This document shows, in pieces, positions 21,011 through 31,722 of a stretch of 64,000 nt of DNA. Position 1 is the first letter of the stretch. Every line of letters starts with the position of its first letter. This DNA comes from Rhynchopus euleeides. Its lineage: Eukaryota; Euglenozoa; Diplonemea; Diplonemida; Diplonemidae. Both the position numbers and the translations under genes were made by a program. Under the pieces are notes generated by a model. The model was not told the origin of the DNA, searched no databases, and saw only the letters and a program-made list of their open reading frames with translations. Location of the stretch: NCBI GenBank assembly GCA_963210315.1, contig OY723270.1:2046001-2110000 (forward strand), read 5' to 3'.

Positions 21011-23614
21011 GCGGGTCGAAAGCCTGTCCCAAAGTGGTGCTTTTCGACATAGCAGCCGCGGCCCTCTATTTGACCTTCTGACCCCCCAGAACCCACCATA
21101 CCCCGGTTTTTGGGCCCAATGAGTCCGATTTTCGGGCTCCCGAGCCCCGGAAAGTCGAATTTCGATGATGTCAAAATTTTGTCCCCTATACTGCACCTCA
21201 GGGTCATGGCACGTACGCCTGCCACGGGCAGATAGTAAAACACTATCACCCTGGGACGTCCGAGCGCACGCCATGCTGCAGCTGTGATTTTCTGATGCAC
21301 CCGCTCATCCGCGCTACAAACAACGTCGTATCTCAATGATTTGAGCAGTGAGAGAAGATGGCAGCGAATACTGCCATCTGACACAGCCGTTGGGCGGCCT
21401 GCTGCACTGGAGGCAGAACTCGGAGCTGCCAGGAACAGGGAGGACGCCGTCATACCCGACAGTGATGCACTAGTGTTGATTCTCTCTTACAAGGCAGGTA
21501 AACACCTTGCCACTGCTGCTGTTATCTGAGAAACATTTCTCCTGTGGATGCAGACAGTCAAACGAGGTGAAGAGCGCAGCGAGTACGCAGCTGCAGCACA
21601 AAGGTGCGCCCTATCTTAGCATAAGGGTCACTTCCGGGCGCTCAAGACCAGGGTCCTGTGGGACCCTGGTCTCAGAACAGTGTCTGGGTATTTATGCTGC
21701 AGTGCAGCACGCGCCTTATGGAACGACGAGTGCGCAGAACTGGCTAAAGAAGCTGCAAAGGATATGCTTGGGACAGTCAAGCGTCCTCCATACGATGAGA
21801 CGAGGAAGGGGGACAAGGAATCACACAATGTAACTCCCGCAACAACGATTCCACAGAAGAAGTGCGCGCTTCGAATGCACGTCCTGAATAATCAGAGTCA
21901 TTGCTCCTGCACGCCTTGCTCAGCAAGCCATGAGCAAGTCGTGAGGGTTGGTTCGTAAACCCCCCTCCCGACGGAGGAGACCTTTCAACTTACAAAGAGT
22001 TCGTTGGCCAGACCAGCATCTCGGTGTCGGAGCAGTGGCCAGTTGTGCCGCCTGTCCCTTGCAGCCAAGTTCCGCACAATGTGAAAGTTGATGACAGTTC
22101 CCGCTGTGCATCAGTAGGCATCTTTGCACGATCTGGCGGTGTATACAGAAGCAGAAACGGGAGGGAGATAGTGGCTGCCCGCGTTCGGCAGTTTGGTGCG
22201 ACGCTGGAGTGAGAAGAGGGTCAAAAGATGCGGTATTGGCACCTCTGGAGGTTCTTAATGATGCAGGGGAGGAAAGGGTGGAGGAGGTCGAGGAAGTGGG
22301 CGTGCATATGGACTGACGGTGTACTGGTGAACCTGTGAGTGACCCTGAGGTGCAGTATAGGGGACAAAATTTTGACATCATGGGGTGATCGAAATCGCGT
22401 TTTTGACCCACACGCAACCGACACGGAACCTACACGGAACCTACACGGAACACCCCTTGCAGATTTTTCAGGAAATAGGGCGGGTTGTTTTCTAGGGAAC
22501 ATGTTCACTCTTGTGCTGTCATTCTACTGCTTCCAGTGAATCCCGCGCAGCACTGGGTTCCGACCTGATGTCGGAGCGATCCAGTTCAGCCCGGAAGGAA
22601 CAGATGTTCACTACCGTGGCCTCCGGCGGCAGGGAGGCACCGCCCCCCTTCCTGTAGTGCTTGTCTACAGGGGACACCGCTAAGTTTCGTCAAAGTTCGG
22701 CGATTTCCTCCTTTACGTAGGAGTGAATGCACCAACACACACCGTTATAACAAGCCGCCTTGTTGGCGTTGCCCAGCACTCGCACCATGTTCGCCACCCT
22801 CGCCCAGCGTCGCCCAAGTTGGCTTGTATTTGGTGGGGTTTGTAGTGTACTTGGGCATTCCAACCCCTTCTGTCCTACCACTTCCACCTGGACCAGCCAC
22901 AGCCAATCCAACCAATCAAAGTATGCCCATCGAGCCCACCAAACCGCGGCAGCACTGGTGGGCCTGGAGGCAGACGTCTTTAGACGCAACGCAACCCTGC
23001 AGGGTAGCGGTTTACTGCAGGATGTGGCCCATATGATGATCACGGGAGTGGTGGAGACAGACACCCCATGGCCAAAATGACCCCACCACGACCCGCACAG
23101 ATTCCAAACGTTCAACAGAACGGGGTTTTGGAAGATCCGTGAGGGGGTCCCGCTGGGTGGGTGGTGTGGGTCGGCGAGCTGCCTCCTCCAGTCACTTTTT
23201 GCTTGTCAGTGTCCGAGAAGCAAAAGTAGAGCCCAGTGCGCTGGCCAACAAGCAGCGCAGGTCATCAGGATATGCACACTTGTAGAAGGTTGAGCTCGGG
23301 TAGCGTGGGATACTGTGCAGTTGCAGTGAAAAACTGCAGCGAAAAAAACTCGAATTTTTTAGGTGGGGACCCCTACCACCCACACGGAACCCACACGGAA
23401 CGTACACGGAACCTACACGGAACCCGGTTCTCGATCACCCCATCATCATCAAAATTCGACTTTCCGGGGCTCGGGAGCCCGAAAATCGGACTCATTGGGC
23501 CCAAAAACCGGGGTATGGTGGGTTCTGGGGGGTCAGAAGGTCAAATAGAGGGCCGCGGCTGCTATGTCGAAAAGCACCACTTTGGGACAAAAAAAGGGGG
23601 CTTTCGACCCCCCC
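21009..23614. mobile_element. TE3, ~2.6-kb element with ~160-bp inverted arms
   Basis: Left arm about 21011-21170 and right arm about 23445-23610 are inverted copies (aaagcaccactttg, gagggccgcggctgctatg, ggggtatggtgggttctg). The outer ends are GGGCGGGTCGAAAG and CTTTCGACCCCCCC, with TA at 21007-21008 and 23615-23616. A second inverted pair, tgaccctgaggtgcag and what follows (21165-21210 and 22340-22385), sits inside. The interior includes an 11-bp minisatellite (ctacacggaac) near 22425-22450 and repeat R3 at 22600-22650. Interior frames have no recognisable domain. 21011-23170 is also present inverted at 40829-42977. Confidence 0.6.
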
Positions 23615-23627
23615 TACCCCCCTGGCC

Positions 23628-24557
23628 CGGCAGTGAACCCAATAAACGACGTTTATTTCAGAAACCGTTTTTAAATAAACGTTAAACGTTTATAAACGCT
23701 AAACGTTTAGCGTTTATTTAGCGAAGCAGCTTGTGCCCACACCCCACCCACATAATCTGACCTCACACACTCCCACACGATTCTGGTGGCAGAAAGTGCC
23801 CAATATGCTCCGGAAACTCAATTCCGCCCACTCCCAGGGGGTGGTACGCCCCCGACGATGCCGTTTTTAGCAACCAAAATTTTTGGGACAGAACTTGTAC
23901 CTGGGCTGCACACCACAGGACACATCAAGCAGAACAAGCACACCTCAACCTGCCAGATGCACAGAAGAACTGTTGTCGTTGATTGTTCTGAAACATAACA
24001 GCTTCTCGGTGCCCTCCAGAGGCCAAAAGGCAAGCCAATATGAGGCAATCGCGCCAGGAACAGTTGTGGGAGAAGTATGGTACAGTTCGTGTCCCATTTG
24101 ACGCTGTTCTTGGGAGCTTACGGCAGCTGGGTCTGTGGCACGGCGCATCCGTTGCCAGGGAGCGCGTCCTCGGGTGTGGTGCCTCACCTGTGAGCATGTA
24201 GCACAGGGACGCCATACGAGAGTCTCTCAGATGCCTCCTCTGATGGGAGGCAGCTGACTGGAACAGGCACCTGGTACAGCAGGCACGGGTACAAGAAGTG
24301 GCCAGAAATAGCGCCGATGTTTTCGACCTTGCGCTTCGACATCTTGCTGTCCTCACCGCAGCGGTGACCCCCCGCCCTGGAATTTGGGGTGTGGTGTGCT
24401 GGCCATGATATATTATGATGTAAAGTGACTCAGTGGCAGAGCCTGCAGGAAACGTTTATTAAGCGTTTATCTGAACGTTTATTTCCGCTCAGAATTCTGA
24501 GAAGCGCTAAACGTTTATAAACGCTAAACGTTTTCAACGTTTATTTAATCACTGCCC
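23628..24557. mobile_element. Foldback element FB-c (AAACGTTTA words)
   Basis: Right end ...AATCACTGCCC followed by TA at 24558-24559; left end GGCAGTGA matches it, but the preceding TA has been lost. Arms at 23640-23722 and 24450-24547 are built from aaacgttta, taaacgcta and tttatttc. The 0.7-kb centre shows no recognised domain; short, stop-interrupted frames on both strands there may be remnants of a gene. Confidence 0.65.
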
Positions 24558-24573
24558 TAGGGGGGGGGGGGTA

Positions 24574-24932
24574 TTCGGAAAAATGCTGGAACGGATTTTT
24601 TCTGGAACGGAAAACAACTGGAACAAACCCGGATTTTCGAAACTTGGAACATTATTCCGTTCCAGTATTTTTCCGTTCCAGAATTAGAATATGGGGGAAA
24701 TTGACGGGTACTTGTCAGTTTTTGGGGCACATGTCCGAAATCCCACCTCACCCCACCCCATGCCATGGTGGAGGATGGTGGGCCCAGCATACCCTTGGGA
24801 AAGTACCCGACTCTCAGAAAACGGCCAAGTCCGCGCAGACCCCCCAAAACAATTCTGGAACGGAAAATAACTGGAACAGATGGGGTCTCGGCTGGAACTT
24901 GGAACATTATTCCGTTCCAGTATTTTTCCGAA
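24574..24932. mobile_element. Foldback element FB-d (TGGAACGG words)
   Basis: Ends TTCGGAAAAAT and ATTTTTCCGAA, flanked by TA at 24572-24573 and 24933-24934. Arms use variants of ctggaacgga/tccgttccag; centre 24680-24840 is unrelated. It is separated from TE1 copy 2 by one shared TA. Confidence 0.75.
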
Positions 24933-24934
24933 TA

Positions 24935-25830
24935 CCTACCCCCCCCCCCCCCCCCGTGTTTAAGTCCCCTATCCATATGATGTGTTTAAGTCCCCTCAGC
25001 GGCCAATTTTCCCGAAGGGACTTAAACACCCCGGTCTAGTAGTTTGGTTGGGGGGCATTTTTTCTCGATTTTTCCAGGTGTCCGTTGGCGGACCACCAGG
25101 ATGTGAGGCACGTGTGGAGGCCAGGGAGGGAGCCTGGGGGCTTCGGATACCCGCACGTGGCCCGGACTGCCCCGCAGGGGGCAGTCCGGGTCACGTCGCT
25201 CGTCCTCATCCACAGCCTCGCTGTGTGCGATGCAGGTCGTGCGCCAGCCCCTCTTGTCGCACTGGAGTCGGGAATCAATTCTGCGGCACAGCGGGGCTGC
25301 TAGCAGTGGCGAGGGCCGCAGTGTGCCAGTGCTCAGCGCCCTCGGATCCCCACGCCACCCATACTGCCACCCCCAGCTGGCCCCGCCTGAGCCGTGTGTC
25401 CCGTCTCCCAGGGGAGAACGTCGGTTGGCCCAGGGGACATGCCATCTCCCATGGGACATCTAGCGGAAAGCTTGACACCTCCCAGGGCTGGCATCAACCC
25501 CTGAGGCACGACATCTCTTGCGCTTCAGGCCCCCTTGGTTGCTTGCCCTGCAGCTTTGGCAGCCTGACCACCCCAAGTCAGTGGTTATGGGCAGTGCTTG
25601 GCAGAGTAGGGTGGCTCTGAAGTAGTGTGAGAGGCAAAGGGGTTTGAGGCCCCAGCACCCAGGTCCCCAGAATCTGTCCAGATGTGCCTCGGAATCGATA
25701 TAATACGGCCTCTTCCCGGTTCCCTCAGGAAACAGGTGGCAGGCGTGTTTAAGTCCCCTCCGATGTGTTTAAGTCCCCTTGGCCCCGATTTTGACGTTTG
25801 GATAGGGGACTTAAACACGGGGGGGGTAGG
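24935..25830 (+). mobile_element. TE1 copy 2
   Basis: Complete element CCTACCCCC...GGGGTAGG with TA on both sides (24933-24934 and 25831-25832). It is almost identical to copy 1 in inverted orientation. Copies 1 and 2 are therefore an inverted pair enclosing 21.0-24.9 kb, which matters for the rearrangement seen at 40.8-43.9 kb. Confidence 0.85.
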
Positions 25831-25832
25831 TA

Positions 25833-26596
25833 CGGTATTTTATATTCCGCACACTCGTGTAAGCAGAAGGTCACTCACAAGCAACACCCTTCATCGGGCT
25901 CGGGGTGTGATTATCGTTTCAGGGGTTGTGTGTAAAGGGGGGGTCACAGCTATTGTTTAGAAGCGTCAACGCAGCAACAAACGCAATACAGGCTAAGAGC
26001 GGTTGCTGCTGAATGGTGAAGTGACTGTATACACACGGTTGTGATCAGAAAATGTCACTCCACCACAGCCAACCGTGCTCCGCACACCACTAGCCTCCCC
26101 CATCACAGGAGTTGAGGTTTTGTGTCTGGAAGCGTCAACAAACCCCCCCCTCTCTACACGCCATTGCTGTCGAGAGACGAATACAAAAGGATTCTGACAA
26201 GGAGACACGAGGCTTCAGTTGCCGGGGGACCGGTTTATCAACTGCCCCTACACCCCTTTCTCGATCGCACTGCATACCTTTTGAATACAGGTTCCAACCC
26301 GGACGGCGCTCAGCCGCACCCACTCACCTCACCCCAGTTCTGATAGTTTGAATCAGCAGGCCCTCCTGTGTGCGCTTGCTTGGTGCGACCTCCTTCAGAA
26401 GCATACAAATATTGGTCTCATGGTTGAGTGCAGGTCACACGGAGCGTGCTCTGATGCTGCAGCACTGCCACACACACACACACGGGGTGGGCTATGCTCC
26501 GCGCAGGATCTCCCCACACTAAACGTGGTCACCACACACACGCACACCCGTCTGCCAGGTCTTCCCCACTCTCACCCCACCCCACCCACCCCCACC
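25833..26596 (+). other. Upstream region of cyclase-like copy 2
   Basis: Contains a diverged R1 copy (25849-26040), a segment shared with the 12.2-kb region (accactagcctcccccatcac), then the same CACA-rich leader as copy 1 with 60 bp of extra sequence around 26480-26540. No separate gene seen. Confidence 0.5.
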
Positions 26597-28294
26597 ATGG
26601 GCTGCATGGAGAACATCCTCTCGATGGACGGGGTGCTCAAAGGGAGGGGGCGTGCGAACAGGAGGACGATGTTCTTCACCGGGTGCTGCATCATGGTGCT
26701 GCTTCTGCTGTCTGCTCCACAGACACCCAAGGTCACCGCAATCGGTTATACTGCCATCGTCATAATGTTTACCTCGACAGCTGTGGTGCTTGTGGTTCTG
26801 TGTGCGAAGCGGCCTGTCCCATCTGCGTTGATCATCTTGTGGATCGCCGCTCTTTCCATTTCTGTCATCCTGGTGGACGTGACCCAGCTGTCCAACCTGC
26901 GCCCGTCATACTGGCCATTCTTTGTCATGCTCGTTGACTTCTCTCTTGTGCTGCAGCTGGAGCGCTGGGTATCCGTGGCACTCATCATCCTGACGTCTGT
27001 CTGGCTGACTGTCTCAGGGCTCGAGTCGTGGCTGCGGTTCGGGTTGTTCGAAATTCCTGGCCTGTCGTCGATGGAGCACCGCAGATCGAACGCAGATGAC
27101 CTCGTGGGTTGCACCAATCTGCCTTGCCCGAGGCTTGCAATCCATTCTCTCCTCGACACCACTTTGAACCTGGTGGTGCTTCTGGTGGACTTTGCTGCGA
27201 CGCGCGGGTTTGCCCACGAGGTGGAGAAGGAACGCGAGTCCATGGCACAGACCATCACAATTGTCGAAACTGTGGCAGAGCTTCTGGCGGGGTACGACGT
27301 CGATGCGGTTGCCAGCATCCTCTCAACCGCTGACGGAAGCCTGCCTGCAGCAATGCACAAAGCGCTGCAGAACTTGGAGTCAAACCTGAGGATGTACCGC
27401 CCCTACCTCCCGAGTTCCTGCCTGCCCTTCGATTCAGACAAAGCTTCAACAGCGGGAGGCAGCAGTGCTGCTCTGAGGTCAGAACCGAGCAGCCTGATAG
27501 AGTTCACCCCGTCATCACGTTGCCATCTGCAGTCAACAAAGGTGACCCTTCTGGTGGCGAACATGCAGGACACGACCACACGTCTCAGGAGCAGCCCCAT
27601 GGTCTTCTTTGAGTGGTTCGGTTCTGCGATCAGCGCAGTGCTCAAGTCTGTGGAGCCGCACCGTGGGGTTGTCGACGACTTCCTCGGTGACCGCATCTTC
27701 GCGTCCTTCAACGCGTCGCGCCCCTGCGCTGTACACGCCACAAACGCAGCTTCTTCGGCAAAAGACATCCTCTGCAGACTGCCTGAAGGTCTCAACATCG
27801 GGCTGGCCTCGGGACTTGCCTGGTGCGGTGACACTGGGTGCGCGCAGATGCGGCGATTCAGCGTTCTCGGGCACATCACTTCTGTGACGCAGGCGATGGA
27901 GCGTGTGGGTCGTGCCATGGACATCCCTATCCTGTGCGACCATGCTGTGCACCGTGATTCCTCGCACCAACACCCAGCAAGGCTTCTTCCCCGTGCCGTG
28001 CGTCTCGAGAAGAATGTCCCGGGAGACCTTAGCCACACCGTCACAGCTGTTGTGGGTGATTGGAAGGACGGGTTGTACCGTGTGTACGATCTGGACACGA
28101 AAAACAACGAGTTTCGCACTTCAGGCTGCGAATGGATGTACGACTTGGATCGGGCGTCTTCCAAGTGGGAGTCCCACAATGCAACGATCCGGAAGTTCCT
28201 GAAAGGGGAGGACGTGAAGGAGGACCTGGACCCACTTCTCGAGGAACGCATCAGCCGATTGGGCAGTGTCAGGCCACTCGTCATGTTGTTGTAG
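26597..28294 (+). CDS. Six-TM degenerate cyclase-domain protein, copy 2
   Basis: 565 aa, same length and architecture as copy 1. The membrane half differs clearly (for example SAPQTPKVTAIGYTAIV against SLLQVHKFSPVGISAIV, and differences around residues 84-97, 155-166 and 178-186). Residues from about 189 to 440, including the whole cyclase domain, are almost unchanged, down to nucleotide identity over long runs; divergence resumes near 498-510. This mosaic pattern suggests gene conversion of the cytosolic part. The same catalytic replacements are present (VANM, GHITSVTQAM). It lies inside the block duplicated at 43.87-49.74 kb. Confidence 0.82.
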   Translation: MGCMENILSMDGVLKGRGRANRRTMFFTGCCIMVLLLLSAPQTPKVTAIGYTAIVIMFTSTAVVLVVLCAKRPVPSALIILWIAALSISVILVDVTQLSNLRPSYWPFFVMLVDFSLVLQLERWVSVALIILTSVWLTVSGLESWLRFGLFEIPGLSSMEHRRSNADDLVGCTNLPCPRLAIHSLLDTTLNLVVLLVDFAATRGFAHEVEKERESMAQTITIVETVAELLAGYDVDAVASILSTADGSLPAAMHKALQNLESNLRMYRPYLPSSCLPFDSDKASTAGGSSAALRSEPSSLIEFTPSSRCHLQSTKVTLLVANMQDTTTRLRSSPMVFFEWFGSAISAVLKSVEPHRGVVDDFLGDRIFASFNASRPCAVHATNAASSAKDILCRLPEGLNIGLASGLAWCGDTGCAQMRRFSVLGHITSVTQAMERVGRAMDIPILCDHAVHRDSSHQHPARLLPRAVRLEKNVPGDLSHTVTAVVGDWKDGLYRVYDLDTKNNEFRTSGCEWMYDLDRASSKWESHNATIRKFLKGEDVKEDLDPLLEERISRLGSVRPLVMLL

Positions 28295-29824
28295 GGATGC
28301 ACCGCACCCCCCTCTATTACCTCCCGAAACCCTCTCACACCTTCAGGGTGAGTGGTTGGAGTGCGCTGCAAAGCCCCCTGTTCAGTACCGCAAGAGGCTA
28401 CCTCCGTTGTTCCTGTCCCTTGTGTGCCCTCTCCCCATGCGTACACCTGTACAAAATCATCCGTTACCTGCCCCCCCCCCCCCCTGGAGGCCAAGGGGGG
28501 GACTTCAACACGGGGGGGGGATCCCAGGTACTGTTGTTGTGCCAGATTGTGACCTTGGCAGTGTTTTTTCGTTTTTTCACGGGGAGCATTCCCGCTCTGG
28601 TTTCCCACCCAACACCAACTGCACATGGCCTCACACGCCCTCTCCCGGCATCTCGTTCTGGTCTGCTTCCTGGGGCAACTCTCGTGTGAAGGTCCCTGTG
28701 AAGGACTATTCACACCCTTTCTGATTTTTCGTTCTTTTCGACGATTTTGCCTGGAACAACGGTATCCAACAGCACCAACCGGTGTGGGGATTAGCCTTCG
28801 AGGGCTTTTAGATGTTCACTACCGTGGCCTCCGGCGGCTGGGGGGATCCGCCCCCCAGACCCCCCTGTAGCCTGTTAGCTTTGCTGCCGTTCCTGAACAC
28901 TACGCGCTGGCAAAGTTACTCGGGATTGCAGTTTTGCAAGTACTCAATGGCAATCCAAGACCCCCTGACTACTGATTTTTGGTCCAGCAGGACGATGTAA
29001 GGCGGCAGCATCCGATGTCTCTCGAATTGGGGGAAAACGTTCTGTGGCCGTGCGTTCGACCCTGTTTGCATCATACCGCGATGCTGGTGTGGAGCGGGTG
29101 CCTCGACCTCTTTTCGGGTTCTTTATTTCTTTATTTCCTTTTGGATGCGTCCACCAAAGTAAACGTGGCCACCCACTCGCAGAGGCTCCCGAAAGCTCCA
29201 GCATCAGCTAGCGGTTCATAGTGTAGATCGGTGTCTCCAGAAGGGGATGTCCGGTCGCAGAAGAAAAACGACGAAGACAACCACACAGGCCGCAAAAAAA
29301 AAACCGCGGGAAATCGGGGTGGGGTTGGGCTGCACTTTTTTCAGCACATTTATGATGCGTAAAAGTGTAGGAGTGCTTCCGACGATCCTGTCCCTTTTCT
29401 GTGTGTCTAGCTATCTCGTGTTCACATGTGCTCCGCACCCACATCAAAGCAGGCTCTAGGGTGGTGGAAGCGTCGCATCATTGAGGAAGAAGGAAACACG
29501 ATTGCTACGCTTTTCCCTGCGGAGCGAGCTCGGCCCACCCTGTGCCCTACCTCTTTTTTGGTTTGCCGGACCCCCAGCGATATCACTGTGATAGGGCCGC
29601 CTTGTTGTGTTCTTCTGGCCGCACGGTGGCATTTCCATATCCTGACAGGGGGCGGTCTCTGGGTTCTTAATTATCATCACTTCTACCCGGTGGGTCGGAA
29701 CTTTCCGTGCCCTCCTTCGTGCATGCTCTTGTGTGACCCCCCGCGACTCCCAACCTCCAGCAGGCATGCTTTGACAGTGCCATGATGCTACCACTGGACG
29801 GATTATGAACATTGAATTGGATAA
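28295..29824. other. Downstream of cyclase copy 2
   Basis: No gene recognised. 28463-28531 is a short hairpin-like relic with TE2-style ends (CCTGCCCCC... and ...GATCCCAGG flanked by TA). 28809-28869 is repeat R3 with the gggggatccgcccccc palindrome. 29425-29510 is shared with 12325-12425. The remaining frames are short and overlap on both strands. Confidence 0.45.
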
Positions 29825-29960
29825 GCTTCGCTGCGGCAAGTGTGCTGGAACAGTGGAACAGAATACTGGGATGGCATCGTGATCATCGCGTGACAGTTTC
29901 CTTCTGCTGTGGCTACGGCTCGGTCTGCTTGAAATCCCCGGCATCTCGTCTTCGAAAATA
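29825..29960 (+). pseudogene. Decayed fragment of a cyclase-like paralogue
   Basis: The DNA around 29849-29945 aligns with the end of the membrane region of the neighbouring genes. A stretch reading LWLRLGLLEIPG corresponds to SWLRFGLFEIPG, and upstream bases line up with the preceding TM segment only with small indels. No longer frame survives. It suggests a further, older tandem copy of the same gene. Short match, so moderate doubt. Confidence 0.4.
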
Positions 29961-30203
29961 GCGGCCCTTCATGCAAAATTACACGGGGCCTGTTTTCCCT
30001 TCCATTCACTATTCAGGGCCTGTGTGCGTCAAGCTCCTGTTCAGATACAACAGCCTCTTTCTGTGCATGTCGTTCTGCACCTGTCCGGAGGAAGGTGTGT
30101 CCGACAGGGGGGTCATTACACTGCACTCGGGAGGCCCGCATTGCAGAGCCACATCTCAACCCATTTCTTCCTGACGCAATAGCGAAGCGTTGCGAAGAAG
30201 AGA

Positions 30204-30297
30204 GGGGGCCTCGCTACCAGGCGTGACTGAGTGAGAAGGGTGACGACAGCCCCACACCCCTCACTGACTGACGAGCTGTGACTGGGAGCGAGGTCCC

Positions 30298-30299
<2 letters not shown>
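30204..30299. mobile_element. MITE-1 family, 96 bp, TSD AGA
   Basis: Ends GGGGGCCTCGCTACC and GGGAGCGAGGTCCCCC, with AGA at 30201-30203 and 30300-30302. Diverged from the 109-bp copies internally (gtgactgagtgagaagg is shared). The (GA)n tract that follows may have expanded from the target duplication. Confidence 0.75.

Positions 30300-30329
<30 letters not shown>
30300..30329 (+). repeat. (GA)n microsatellite
   Basis: Uninterrupted GA run. The copy of this locus at 48338-48369 is 2 bp longer, one of the few differences between the duplicated blocks. Confidence 0.9.
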
Positions 30330-30332
<3 letters not shown>

Positions 30333-30711
30333 TCTTGTTTTGTGCGTCACGACAATCACACAGACACTGCGCACGCAGGGGTTGTCGGGTGGGACTACAC
30401 GCGGATACTCACCACCGCGGACTGACCACCTCACGCAACAGCCACCTACAAAACAAGTTTCTCTGTCTCTCTGTCTCTCTCCACACCCACACCACAACAT
30501 ACCTGCTGCCTGGATACCTCACAGCAGGTCTTCTTTCAGGCAACATACTTATTCTGTTCCTACTTTCCGGGGAATGCCCCCGCCTTGCCCCCTCCCCGAA
30601 CAGCCTGCCTGCCTGGTTTATCAACTACACGCAGAGCGGAGCAGATGGAGGGGGAGGCGGGGCAGGGGGGGAGAGCGGTTGGTGCTGGTGCCCCAGTGTT
30701 GTTAGAAACCG

Positions 30712-31125
30712 AGTTTTAAACATTTTAAACGTTTTAAACGTTTTAAAGTTTAAAACGCCGTTTTAAATTACCGTATACGTAAATATTATGGAACGTAAAT
30801 ATTATGGAACGGGCCCATTTTTGGCCGGTCCGTTCCATAATATTTACGTTCCATAATATTTACAGGGCCAGTTGGGGACTCGGTGGTGAGGACGGCTTGC
30901 GTCAGGAATCGCGCGAAAAGTGCACGAGTAGGTCCCGTCAGGGACTCTGTATGCCGTCCGATCACCTGGTCCAAGTCCCCGAGTCGCAGAAAGCCCTGTA
31001 AATATTATGGAACGAAAAAAATCTGGAACGCCAACCCACCAGCGTTCCAAAATATTTACGTTCCATAATATTTACGTTCCATAATATTTACGTATACGGT
31101 ATTTACGTTCCAAAATATTTACGTA
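30712..31125. mobile_element. Foldback region FB-h (TAAATATTATGGAACG words)
   Basis: Begins with TTTTAAACG words (30715-30768), then a self-complementary block. taaatattatggaacg repeats face gttccataatatttacg repeats around a centre at 30860-31010 whose own ends are inverted (agggccagttggggactcgg against ccccgagtcgcagaaagccct). The site taccgTAtacg at 30770-30781 is the empty counterpart of the TE2 insertion at 48816-49180. Confidence 0.65.
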
Positions 31126-31349
31126 TGGGGGTATGGAAATTTAGTCATTCTTAGTCACTTTTAGGCGATTTACGCGCGGTTTTTCGGCTGGGGAAAAGAG
31201 AGTAAGATTTTCGAAAAAAATCGATTTTTTCGCAAAAAATCGCATTGTGTCGTAGTCGCGCGTAGTCACCCGTAGTCGCCAGGTCGAGGTTCCCAGATTC
31301 CATACCCCCCCGGGGTACTGAATTACCGATTTTTCGACATGTCGAAAAT
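31126..31349. other. Short non-coding stretch left of the YR retroelement
   Basis: A/T-run-rich sequence with tagtca/tagtcg words. The same sequence at 49520-49744 continues uninterrupted past the point where the retroelement begins here, giving an empty-site comparison. Confidence 0.6.
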
Positions 31350-31714
31350 TACGCGTACTCGACGTCCTTGTGTCTGTGAATGTTTGATGATCTGGACAAA
31401 CAAAATAGGGGAACGAAAAAGGAATGTTTTGTTGACCGCTTCCACCACTCCTCTGCACAAATCTCACGACCGTGTGTTGTGTGTTTGTGTTGTCTGAAGT
31501 ACAGAAGGTGTGGTGGAGCACGAAGAAATGGAAACCATGACAGAGGTAATGACGCCAGTCCTTCTCGTATCGTATTTCCTCCAATACACAGCTGCGCTGT
31601 GTTTTGGATGGTATAGATACGCGTACTCGACGTCCTTGTGTCTGTGAATGTTTGATGATCTGGACAAACAAAATAGGGGAACGAAAAAGGAATGTTTTGT
31701 TGACCGCTTCCACC
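31350..31714 (-). repeat. B2-A2-B1 terminal repeat block of the YR retroelement
   Basis: On the plus strand: acgcgtactcgacgtccttg to gggaacg (B2), aaaaaggaatgttttg to tttggatggtat (A2), then a second copy of the B sequence running into aaaaaggaatgttttgttg (B1), which ends at ccacc beside the RT stop codon. The 31-bp overlap shared by B1 and the start of A is where a circular intermediate would close. Confidence 0.85.
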
Positions 31715-31722
31715 CAGGACCC

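Noticed and set aside
24982-25620. 212-codon frame inside TE1
   Set aside because: Present in most TE1 copies but disrupted in the diverged copy at 59.5 kb, overlaps open antisense frames, and shows no transposase or other motif.
27403-28713. 436-codon minus-strand frame over the cyclase-like genes (also 45441-46751 and 18557-19318)
   Set aside because: Antisense of a clearly coding frame with TM and cyclase motifs; no domain on the minus strand.
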